From: Colletes latitarsis
Taxonomy: Eukaryota; Arthropoda; Insecta; Hymenoptera; Colletidae
Direction: 5' to 3'
Length of the DNA: 64,000 nt
Assembly (NCBI RefSeq): GCF_051014445.1
Contig: NC_135136.1
Location: forward strand, 24,880,001 to 24,944,000
Of the stretch, positions 26,217 through 38,300 are shown piece after piece; the stretch's first letter is position 1; the number at the start of each line of letters is the position of its first letter. The notes beneath the pieces are model-generated. The model did not search any database. It was not told where the DNA came from and worked only from the letters and a program-made list of their open reading frames with translations. The translations under genes were made by a program, and so were the position numbers.

Positions 26217-27576
26217 AATTACTACGTGATTCAAACCCGAAAAAACCCAGGATCTGACCAACAAGTATGCGAAGAAGGCAAAAGCATGAGCCAGATGCGG
26301 GCATAACCCAGACCTAACCCTGACGTAACCGGTGTTATCGTCTAAAATATTGATCGGAACCACGTTTAATTGTCTGTTTCAGTGAGGTGTCACATTACTA
26401 CATGATTCAAACCAGAGAAAACCAAGGATCTGGCCAAGAAGAATGCGGAAAAGGCACAATAATGAGCCAGATGCGCGCATAACCCAGACCTAACCCAGAC
26501 CTAACCGGTCTTATCCTCTAAAATATTGATCGAAACCAAGTTTTATGGACTGTTTCAGTGTGGTAGCATAATTACTACGTGATTCATACCCGAAAAAACC
26601 CATGATCTGACCAACAAGTATGCGAAGAAGGCAAAATCATGAGCCAGATGCGGGCATAACCCAGACCTAACCCAGACCTAACCGGTGTTATCCTCTGAAA
26701 TATTGATCGAAACCAAGTTTAATGGACTGTTTCAGTGTGGTACCATAATTACTACGTGATTCAAACCCGAAAAAACCCAGGATCTGACCAACAAGTATGC
26801 GAAGAAGGCAAAAGCATGAGCCAGATGCGGGCATAACCCAGACCTAACCCAGACGTAACCGGTGTTATCCTCTAAAATATTGATCAGAACCCCGTTTAAT
26901 TGTCTGTTTCAGTGAGGTGTCACATTACTACATGTTTCAAACCAGAGAAAACCAAGGATCTGGCCAACAAGAATGCGGAAAAGGCAAAATCAGGAGCCAG
27001 ATGGGGGCATAACCCAGACCTAACCCAGACCTAACCGGTGTTATCCTCTAAAATATTGATCGAAACCAGGTTTAATTGCCTGTTTCATTGTGGAACCACA
27101 TTACTTACGTGATTGAATCCAGAGAAAACCAAGGATCCGGCCAACAAGAATGCGGAAAAGGCAAAATCATGAGTCAGATGCGGGCATAACCCAGACCTAA
27201 CCAAGACCTAACCGGTGTTCCCGACTAAAATACTGACCGAATCCAGGTTTAATTGACTGTTACTGTGTGGTACCACATTACTACGTGATTCAAACCCGGA
27301 AATTCCCAGGATCTGAGCAACAAGTATGCGAAGAAGGCACAATCATGAGGCAGATGCGAGCATAACCCAGACCTAACCCAGAACTAACCGGTCTTATCCT
27401 CTAAAATATTGATCGAAACCAAGTTTAATGGACTGTTTCAGTGTGGTACCGTAATTACTACATGATTCAAACCCGAAAAAACACAGGATCTGAACAACAA
27501 GTATGCGAAGAAGGCAAAATCATGAGCCAGATGCGGGCATAACCCAGACCTAACCCAGACCTAATCGGCTTCATCC
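26217..27576 (+). repeat. Third, shifted copy of the seven-monomer family
   Basis: From about 26410 the sequence follows 23585 onward at an offset of about 2,825 bp (16 monomers), so the key markers recur at ATTACTTACG 27100, GAGGCAG 27347 and AACACAGG 27480. The spacing from copy 2 is 1,589 bp, nine monomers rather than seven: two monomers of the GTGAGGTGTCAC and GTAGCATAA families were added. A private GCGCGCATAAC change is at about 26473, and CAGGAGCCAG replaces CATGAGCCAG at about 26992. Confidence 0.75.
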
Positions 27577-30500
27577 TCTAAAATATTGATCGAAACCATG
27601 TTTAATTGTCCGTTTCAGTGTGGTACCACATTACTACGTGATTGAAACCAGAGAAAGCCAAGGATCCGGCCAACAAGAATGCGAAGAAGGCAAAATCATG
27701 AGCCAGATGCGGGCATAACCCAGACCTAACCCAGAACTAACCGGTCTTATCCTCTAAAATATTGATCGAAACCAAGTTTAATGGACTGTTTCAGTGTGGT
27801 ACCGTAATTACTACGTGATTCAAACCCGAAAAAACCCAGGATCTGACCAACAAGTATGCGAAGAAGGCAAAAGCATGAGCCAGATGCGGGCATAACCCAG
27901 ACCTAACCCAGACGTAACCGGTGTTATCCTCTAAAATATTGATCAGAACCACGTTTAATTGTTTGTTTCAGTGAGGTGTCACATTACTACATGTTTCAAA
28001 CCAGAGAAAACCAAGGATCTGGCCAACAAGAATGCGGAAAAGGCAAAATCAGGAGCCAGATGGGGGCATAACCCAGACCTAACCCAGACCTAACCGGTGT
28101 TATCCTCTAAAATATTGATCGAAAGCAGGTTTAATTGTCTGTTTCAGTGTGGTACCACATTACTACGTGATTGAAACCAGAGAAAACCAAGGATCCGGCC
28201 AACAAGAATGCGGAAAAGGCAAAATCATGAGTCAGATGCGGGCATAACCCAGACCTAACCCAGACCTAACCGGTGTTATCTTCTAAAATATTGATCAGAA
28301 CCACGTTTAATTGTCTGTTTCAGTGAGGTGTCACATTACTACATGATTCAAACCAGAGAAAACCAAGGATCTGGCCAACAAGAATGCGGAAAAGGCAAAA
28401 TCATGAGCCAGATGGGGGCATAACCCAGACCAAACCCAGACGTAACCGGTGTTATCCTCTAAAATATTGATCGGAACCACGTTTAATTGTCTGTTTCAGT
28501 GAGGTGTCACATTACTACATGATTCAAACCAGAGAAAACCAAGGATCTGGCCAACAAGAATGCGGAAAAGGCAAAATCATGAGCCAGATGGGGGCATAGC
28601 CCAGACCTAACCCAGACCTAACCGGTGTTATCCTCTAAAATATTGATGGAAACGAGGTCTAATTGTCAGTTTCAGTGTCGTACCACATTACTACGTGATT
28701 CATGCCAGAGAAAACCAAGGATCTGGCCAACAAGAATGCGGAAAAGGCAAAATCAGGAGCCAGATGGGGGCATAACCCAGACCTAACCCAGACCTAACCG
28801 GTGTTATCCTCTAAAATATTGATCGAAAGCAGGTCTAATTGTCAGTTTCAGTGTGGTACCATAATTACTACGTGATTCAAACCAGAAAAAACCCAGGATC
28901 TGACCAACAAGTATGCGAAGAGTGCAAAATCATTAGCCAGTTGCGGGCATAACCCAGACCTAACCCAGACCTAATCCGTTTTATCCTCTAAAATATTGAT
29001 CGAAACCAAGTTTAATGGACTGTTCCAGTGTGGCTCCACATTACTACATAATTCAAACCAGAGAAAACCAAGGATCTGGCCAACAAGAATGCGAAGAAGG
29101 CAAAATCATGAGCCAGATGCGGGCATAACCCAGACCTAACCCAGACCTAACCGGTCTCATCCTCTAAAATATTGATCGAAACCAAGTTTAATGGACTGTT
29201 CCAGTGTGGTACCATAATTACTACGTGATTCAAACCAGAAAAAACCCAGGATCTGACCAACAAGTATGCGAAGAGTGCAAAATCATTAGCCAGTTGCGGG
29301 CATAACCCAGACCTAAACCAGACCTAATCCGTTTTATCCTCTAAAATATTGATCGAAACCAAGTTTAATGGACTGTTCCAGTGTGGCTCCACATTACTAC
29401 ATGATTCAAACCAGAGAAAACCAAGGATCTGGCCAACAAGAATGCGAAGAAGGCAAAATCATGAGCCAGATGCGGGCATAACCCAGACCTAACCCAGACC
29501 TAACCGTTGCTATCCTCTAAAATAATGATCGAAACCAAGTTTATTGGACTGTTTCAGTGTGGTACCATAATTACTACCTGATTCAAACCCGAATAAACCC
29601 AGGATCTGGCCAACAAGTATGCGAAGAAGGCAAAATCATGAGCCAGATGCGGGCATAACCCAGACATAACTCAGACCTAACCGGTTTTATCCTCTAAAAT
29701 GTGGATCGAAACCAGGTTTAATTGATTGTTTCAGTGTGGTACCACATTAGTACGTGATCCAAACCCGAAAAAACCAAGGATCTGGCCAAAAAGAATGCGG
29801 AAAAGGCGAAATCATGAGCCAGATGCGGGCATAACCCAGACCTAACCCAGACCTAACCAGTGTTATCCTCTAAAATATTGATGGAAACGAGGTCTAATTG
29901 TCAGTTTCAGTGTCGTACCACATTACTACGTGATTCATGCCAGAGAAAAACCAGGATCTGGCCAACAAGAATGCGAAGAAGGCAAAATCATGAGCCAGAT
30001 GCGGGCATAACCCAGACCTAACCCAGACCTAACCGGTCTGCTCCTCTAAAATATTGATGGAAACCAGGTCTAATTGTCAGTTTCAGTGTGGTACCATAAT
30101 TACTACGTGATTCAAACCAGAAAAAACCCAGGATCTGACCAACAAGTATGCGAAGAGTGCAAAATCATTAGCCAGTTGCGGGCATAACCCAGACCTAACC
30201 CAGACCTAATCCGTTTTATCCTCTAAAATATTGATCGAAACCAAGTTTAATGGACTGTTCCAGTGTGGCTCCACATTACTACATAATTCAAACCAGAGAA
30301 AACCAAGGATCTGGCCAACAAGAATGCGAAGAAGGCAAAATCATGAGCCAGATGCGGGCATAACCCAGACCTAACCCAGACCTAACCGGTCTCATCCTCT
30401 AAAATATTGATCGAAACCAAGTTTAATGGACTGTTCCAGTGTGGTACCATAATTACTACGTGATTCAAACCAGAAAAAACCCAGGATCTGACCAACAAGT

Positions 30501-32415
30501 ATGCGAAGAGTGCAAAATCATTAGCCAGTTGCGGGCATAACCCAGACCTAAACCAGACCTAATCCGTTTTATCCTCTAAAATATTGATCGAAACCAAGTT
30601 TAATGGACTGTTCCAGTGTGGCTCCACATTACTACATGATTCAAACCAGAGAAAACCAAGGATCTGGCCAACAAGAATGCGAAGAAGGCAAAATCATGAG
30701 CCAGATGCGGGCATAACCCAGACCTAACCCAGACCTAACCGTTGCTATCCTCTAAAATATTGATCGAAACCATGTTTAATTGTCCGTTTCAGTGTGGTAC
30801 CACATTACTACGTGATTGAAACCAGAGAAAGCCAAGGATCCGGCCAACAAGAATGCGAAGAAGGCAAAATCATGAGCCAGATGCGGGCATAACCCAGACC
30901 TAACCCAGAACTAACCGGTCTTATCCTCTAAAATATTGATCGAAACCAAGTTTAATGGACTGTTTCAGTGTGGTACCGTAATTACTACGTGATTCAAACC
31001 CGAAAAAACCCAGGATCTGACCAACAAGTATGCGAAGAAGGCAAAAGCATGAGCCAGATGCGGGCATAACCCAGACCTAACCCAGACGTAACCGGTGTTA
31101 TCCTCTAAAATATTGATCAGAACCACGTTTAATTGTTTGTTTCAGTGAGGTGTCACATTACTACATGTTTCAAACCAGAGAAAACCAAGGATCTGGCCAA
31201 CAAGAATGCGGAAAAGGCAAAATCAGGAGCCAGATGGGGGCATAACCCAGACCTAACCCAAACCTAACCGGTGTTATCCTCTAAAATATTGATCGAAAGC
31301 AGGTTTAATTGTCTGTTTCAGTGTGGTACCACATTACTACGTGATTGAAACCAGAGAAAACCAAGGATCCGGCCAACAAGAATGCGGAAAAGGCAAAATC
31401 ATGAGTCAGATGCGGGCATAACCCAGACCTAACCCAGACCTAACCGGTGTTATCTTCTAAAATATTGATCAGAACCACGTTTAATTGTCTGTTTCAGTGA
31501 GGTGTCACATTACTACATGATTCAAACCAGAGAAAACCAAGGATCTGGCCAACAAGAATGCGGAAAAGGCAAAATCATGAGCCAGATGGGGGCATAACCC
31601 AGACCAAACCCAGACGTAACCGGTGTTATCCTCTAAAATATTGATCGGAACCACGTTTAATTGTCTGTTTCAGTGAGGTGTCACATTACTACATGATTCA
31701 AACCAGAGAAAACCAAGGATCTGGCCAACAAGAATGCGGAAAAGGCAAAATCATGAGCCAGATGGGGGCATAGCCCAGACCTAACCCAGACCTAACCGGT
31801 GTTATCCTCTAAAATATTGATGGAAACGAGGTCTAATTGTCAGTTTCAGTGTCGTACCACATTACTACGTGATTCATGCCAGAGAAAAACCAGGATCTGG
31901 CCAACAAGAATGCGAAGAAGGCAAAATCATGAGCCAGATGCGGGCATAACCCAGACCTAACCCAGACCTAACCGGTCTGCTCCTCTAAAATATTGATGGA
32001 AACCAGGTCTAATTGTCAGTTTCAGTGTGGTACCATAATTACTACGTGATTCAAACCAGAAAAAACCCAGGATCTGACCAACAAGTATGCGAAGAGTGCA
32101 AAATCATTAGCCAGTTGCGGGCATAACCCAGACCTAAACCAGACCTAATCCGTTTTATCCTCTAAAATATTGATCGAAACCAAGTTTAATGGACTGTTCC
32201 AGTGTGGCTCCACATTACTACATGATTCAAACCAGAGAAAACCAAGGATCTGGCCAACAAGAATGCGAAGAAGGCAAAATCATGAGCCAGATGCGGGCAT
32301 AACCCAGACCTAACCCAGACCTAACCGTTGCTATCCTCTAAGATATTGATCGAAACCAAGTTTATTGGACTGTTTCAGTGTGGTACCATAATTACTACCT
32401 GATTCAAACCTGAAT
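27577..32415 (+). repeat. Satellite segment with 3,174-bp and 1,235-bp internal repeats
   Basis: All sequence is satellite. About 27577-28712 recurs at 30751-31886 with an offset of 3,174 bp (18 monomers), anchored by GAAAGCAGG at 28121 and 31295. About 28850-29515 recurs at 30085-30750 with an offset of 1,235 bp (seven monomers), anchored by CTACATAATTC at 29044 and 30279. A third relation, GGTCTGCTCC at 30035 and 31974, gives 1,939 bp (eleven monomers). The interleaving of three offsets shows that successive rearrangements overlap. Confidence 0.7.
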
Positions 32416-34159
32416 AAACCCAGGATCTGGCCAACAAGTATGCGAAGAAGGCAAAATCATGAGCCAGATGCGGGCATAACCCAGACATAACTCAGACCTA
32501 ACCGGTTTTATCCTCTAAAATGTGGATCGAAACCAGGTTTAATTGATTGTTTCAGTGTGGTACCACATTAGTACGTGATCCAAACCCGAAAAAACCAAGG
32601 ATCTGGCCAAAAAGAATGCGGAAAAGGCGAAATCATGAGCCAGATGCGGGCATAACCCAGACCTAACCCAGACCTAACCAGTGTTATCCTCTAAAATATT
32701 GATCGAAACCAAGTTTAATGGACTGTTTCAGTGTGGTAGCATAATTACTACGTGATTCATACCCGAAAAAACCCATGATCTGACCAACAAGTATGCGAAG
32801 AATGCTAAATCATGAGCCAGTTGCGGGCATAACCCAGACCTAACCCAGACCTAATCGGTTTTATCCTCTAAAATATTGATCCAACCCAAGTTTAATGGAC
32901 TGTTGCAGTGCGGCTCCACATTACTACATGATTCAAACCAGAGAAAACCAAGGATCTGGCCAACAAAATGCGAAGAAGGCAAAATCATGAGCCAGATGCG
33001 GGCATAACCCAGATCTAACCCAGACCTAACCGGTGTTATCCCCTAAAATATTGATCGAAACCTAGTTTAATGGACTGTTTCAGTGTGGTACAGTAATTAC
33101 TACGTGATTCAAACCCGAAAAAACCCAGGATCTGAACAACAAGTATGCGAAGGAGGCAAAATCATGAGCCAGATGCGGGCATAACCCAGACCTAACTCAG
33201 ACCTAACCGGTTTTATCCTCTAAAATGTGGATCGAAACCAGGTTTAATTGATTGTTTCAGTGTGGTACCACATTAGTACGTGATCCAAACCCGAAAAAAC
33301 CAAGGATCTGGCCAAAAAGAATGCGGAAAAGGCGAAATCATGAGCCAGATGCGGGCATAACCCAGACCTAACCCAGACCTAACCGGTGTTACCGACTAAA
33401 ATACTGACCGAATCCAGGTTTAATTGACTGTTACTGTGTGGTACCACATTACTACGTTATTCAAACCAGAGAAACCAAGGATCTGTCCAACAAGTGTTCG
33501 AAGAAGGCAAAATCATGGGCCAGATGCGGGCATAACCCAGACCTAACCCAGACCTAACCGGTGTTATCCTCTAAAATATTGATCGAAACCAGGTTTAATT
33601 GTCTGTTTCATTGTGGTACCACATTACTACGTGATTGAAACCGGAGAAAACCAAGGATCTGGCCAACAAGAATGCGGTAAAGGCATAATCATGAGCCAGA
33701 TGGGGGCGTAACCCAGACCTAACCCTGACGCAACCGGTGTTATCGTCTAAAATATTGATCGGAACCACGTTTAATTGTCTGTTTCAGTGAGGTGTCACAT
33801 TACTACATGATTCAAACCAGAGAAAACCAAGGATCTGGCCAAGAAGAATGCGGAAAAGGCACAATAATGAGCCAGATGCGGGCATAACCCAGATCTAACC
33901 CAGACCTAACCGTTGTTATCCTCTAAAATATTGATCGAAACCAAGTTTATTGGACTGTTTCAGTGTGGTACCATAATTACTAACTGATTCAAACCCGAAT
34001 AAACCCAGGATCTGACCAACAAGTATGCGAAGAATGCAAAATTATGAGCCAGATGCGGGCATAACCCAGACCTAACTCAGACCTAACCGGTTTTATCCTC
34101 TAAAATGTGGATCGAAACCAGGTTTAATTGATTGTTTCAGTGTGGTACCACATTAGTAC
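32416..34159 (+). repeat. About 1.74-kb block, copy 1 (partner at 48.5 kb)
   Basis: This matches 48462-50205 with an offset of 16,045-16,046 bp (91 monomers). Shared rare variants are GACATAACTCAG (32483 and 48529), TTGATCCAACCC (32881 and 48926 for CCAACCC), TGCAGTGCGGCTCC, and TACTAACTGATTC (33981 and 50027). The one-base changes in offset are explained by A-run indels: six A in CCCGAAAAAACCC here against five near 48815, and GAGAAACC near 33471 against GAGAAAACC in the partner. Confidence 0.85.
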
Positions 34160-35382
34160 GGGATCCAAACCCGAAAAAACCAAGGATCTGGCCAACAAGT
34201 ATGCGAAGAAGGCAAAATCATGAGCCTGATGTGGGCATAACCCAGACCTAACCCAGACCTAACCGGTTTTATCCTCTGAAATGTGTATCGAAACCAGGTT
34301 TAATTGACTGTTACTGTGTGGTACCACATTACTACGTGATACAAACCCGAAAATTCCAAGGACCTGGCCAACAACTTTATGAAGAAGGCAAAATCATGAG
34401 CCAGATGCGGGCATAACCCAGACCTAACTCAGACCTATCCGGTTTTATCCTCTAAAATGTGGATCGAAACCAGGTTTAATTGACTGTTACTGTGTGGTAC
34501 CACATTACTACGTGATTAATACCCGAAAAAACCCAGGATCTGGCCAACAACTATGCGAAGAAGGTAAAATCATTAGCCAGATGCGGGCATAACCCAGACC
34601 TAACCCAGACCTAGCCCGTGTTACCGACTAAAATACAGACCGAAACCAGGTTTAATTGACTGTTTCAGTGTGGTACCACATTAGTACGTGATTCAAACCA
34701 GAGAAAACCAAGGATCTGGCCAACAAGAATGCGAGGAATGCAAAGTCATGTGGCTGATGTGGGCATAACCCAGACCTAACCCAGACCTAACCGGTTTTAT
34801 CCTCTAAAATGTGGATCGAAACCAGGTTTAATTGACTGTTACTGTGTGGTACCACATTACTACGTGATTAATACCCGAAAAAACCCAGGATCTGGCCAAC
34901 AACTATGCGAAGAAGGTAAAATCATTAGCCAGATGCGGGCATAACCGAGACCTAACCCAGACCTAACCGGTGTTACCGACTAAAATACTGACCGAATCCA
35001 GGTTTAATTGAATGTTAGTGTGTGGTACCACATTACTACGTTATTCAAACCAGAGAAAACCAAGGATCTGTCCAACAAGTGTTCGAAGAAGGCAAAATCA
35101 TGGGCCAGATGCGGGCATAACCCAGACCTAACCCAGACCTAACCAGTGTTATCCTCTAAAATATTGATCGAAACCAAGTTTAATGGACTGTTTCTGTGTG
35201 GTACCAAATTACTGCGCGATTCAAACCCGAAAAAACCCAGGATCTGGTCAACAAGAATGCGGAAAAGGCGAAATCATGAGCCAGATGCGGGCATAACCCT
35301 GACCTAACCCAGACCTAACTGGTGTTACCGACTAAAATACTGACCGAATCCAGATTTAATTGACTGTTACTGTGTGTTACCA
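34160..35382 (+). repeat. Displaced block of left-domain monomers
   Basis: Starting exactly where the 32.4-34.2 kb block ends, the sequence switches to families otherwise confined to 1-15.7 kb: GGGATCC as at 8421 and 13526, TGTGGCTGATGTGGGC, ACTTTATGAAGAAGG, and ACCAAATTACTGCGCG. Offsets to 13.5-14.7 kb are 20,634 then 20,810 bp, so this copy carries one monomer more than its partner. That extra part (near 34858-35060, with ATAACCGAGACC) resembles about 4375-4560. It leads into the 20,458-bp-offset duplication through a chimeric monomer at about 35366-35388. Confidence 0.8.
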
Positions 35383-38300
35383 CATTAGTACGTGATCCAA
35401 ACCCGAAAAAACCAAGGATCTGGCCAACAAGTATGCGAAGGAGGCAAAATCATGAGCCAGATGCGGGCATAACCCAGACCTAACCCAGACCTAACCGGTG
35501 TTATCCTCTAAAATATTGATCGAAACCAAGTTTAATCGACTGTTTCAGTGTGGTACAACATTACTACGTGATTCAAACCCGAAAAAAACCCATGATCTGG
35601 CCAACAAATATGCGAAGAAGGCAAAATCATGAGCCAGATGCGGGCATAACCCAGACTTAACCCAGACCTAACCGGTGTTATCCTCCAAAATATTGATCGA
35701 ATCCAGGTTTAATTGACTGTTACTGTGTGGTACCACATTACTACGTGATACAAACCCGAAAATCCCAGGATCTGGCCAACAACTATGGGAAGAAGGCAAA
35801 ATCATGAGCCAGATGCGGGCATAACCCTGACCTAACCCAGACCTAACCAGCGTTATCCTTTAAAATGTGGATCGAAACCAGGTTTAATTGACTGTTTCAA
35901 TGTGGTACCATATTACTACGTGATTCAAACCCGAAAAAACCCAGGATCTGGCCAACAAGTTTGCGAAGAAAGCAAAATCATGAGCCAGATTTGGGCATAA
36001 CCCAGACCTAACCCAGACCTAACCGGTGTTACCGCCTAAAATATTGGTCGGAACCAGGTTTAATTGTCTGTTTCAGTGAGGTGTCACATTACTACGTGTT
36101 TCAATCCAGAGAAAACCAAGGATCTGGCCAACAAGAATGCGGAAAAGGCAAAATCATGAGCCAGATGCGGGCATAACCCCGACCTAACCCAGACCTAACC
36201 GGTGTTATGCTCTAAAATATTGATCGAAACCAAGTTTAATGGACTGTTCCAGAGTGGTGCCATAATTACTACGTGATTCAAACCCGAAAAAACCCAGGAT
36301 CCGACCAACAAGTACGCGAAGAATCCAAAATCATGAGCCAGTTGCGGGCATAACCCAGACCTAACCCAGACCTAATCGGCTTTATCCTCTAAAATATTGA
36401 TCGAAACTAAGTTTAATGTAACTGTTCCAGTGTGTCTCCACATTACTACGTGATTCAAACCAGAGAAAACCAAGGATCTGGCCAACATGAATGCGAAGAA
36501 GGCAAAATTATGAGCCAGATGCGGGCATAACCCAGACCTAACCCAGACCTAACCGGTGTTACCGGTTAAAATATTGATCGAAACCAAGTTTAATGGCCTG
36601 TTTCAGTGTGGTAGCATAAATACTACCTGATTCAAACCCGAATAAACCCAGGATCTGACCAACAAGTATGCGAAGAATGCAAAATCATGAGCCAGATGCG
36701 GGCATAACCCAGACCTAACTCAGACCTAACCTGTTTTATCCTCTAAAATGTGGATCGAAACCAGGATTAATTGATTGTTTCAGTGTGGTACCACATTAGT
36801 ACGTGATACAAACTCGAGAAAACCAAGGACCTGGCCAACAAGTATGCGAAGGAGGCAAAATCATGAGCCAGACGCGGGCATAACCCAGACCTAACCAGTC
36901 TTATCCTTTAAAATGTGGATCGAAACCAGGTTTAATTGACTGTTTCAATGTGGTACCACATTACGACGCGATTCAAACCCGAAAAAGCCCAGGACCTGGC
37001 CAACAAGTATGCGGAAAAGGCAAAATCATGAGCCAGATGCGGGCATAACCCAGACCTAACCCAGACCTAACCGGTGTTACCGACTAAAGTATTGATCGAA
37101 ACCAAGTTTAATGGCCTGTTTCAGTGTGGTACCATAAATACTACCTGATTCAAACCCGAATAAACCCAGGATCTGACCAACAAGTATGCGAAGAATGCAA
37201 AATCATGAGTCAGATGCGGGCATAACCCAGACCTAACCCAGACCTAACCCAGACCTAACCCAGACCTAACCGGTGTTACCGCCTAAAATATTGGTCGGAA
37301 CCAGGTTTAATTGTCTGTTTCAGTGAGGTGTCATATTACTACGTGTTTCAATCCAGAGAAAACCAAGGATCTGGCCAACAAGAATGCGGAAAAGGCAAAA
37401 TCATGAGCCAGATGCGGGCATAACCCCGACCTAACCCAGACCTAACCGGTGTTATCCTCTAAAATATTGATCGAAACCAAGTTTAATGGACTGTTCCAGA
37501 GTGGTGCCATAGTTACTACGTGATTCAAACCCGAAAAAACCCAGGATCTGACCAACAAGTACGCGAAGAATCCAAAATCATGAGCCAGTTGCGGGCATAA
37601 CCCAGACCTAACCCAGACCTAATCGGCTTTATCCTCTAAAATATTGATCGAAACTAAGTTTAATGTAACTGTTCCAGTGTGTCTCCACATTACTACGTGA
37701 TTCAAACCAGAGAAAACCAAGGATCTGGCCAACAAGAATGCGAAGAAGGCAAAATTATGAGCCAGATGCGGGGATAACCCAGACCTAACCCAGACCTAAC
37801 CGGTGTTACCGACTAAAATATTGATCGAAACCAAGTTTAATGGCCTGTTTCAGTGTGGTAGCATAAATACTACCTGATTCAAACCCGAATAAACCCAGGA
37901 TCTGACCAACAAGTATGCGAAGAATGCAAAATCATGAGCCAGATGCGGGCATAACCCAGATCTAACTCTGACCTAACCTGTTTTATCCTCTAAAATGTGG
38001 ATCGAAACCAGGTTTAATTGATTGTTTCAGTGTGGTACCACATTAGTACGTGATACAAACTCGAGAAAACCAAGGACCTGGCCAACAAGTATGCGAAGGA
38101 GGCAAAATCATGAGCCAGACGCGGGCATAACCCAGACCTAACCAGTCTTATCCTTTAAAATGTGGATCGAAACCAGGTTTAATTGACTGTTTCAATGTGG
38201 TACCACATTACGACGCGATTCAAACCCGAAAAAGCCCAGGACCTGGCCAACAAGTATGCGGAAAAGGCAAAATCATGAGCCAGATGCGGGCATAACCCAG

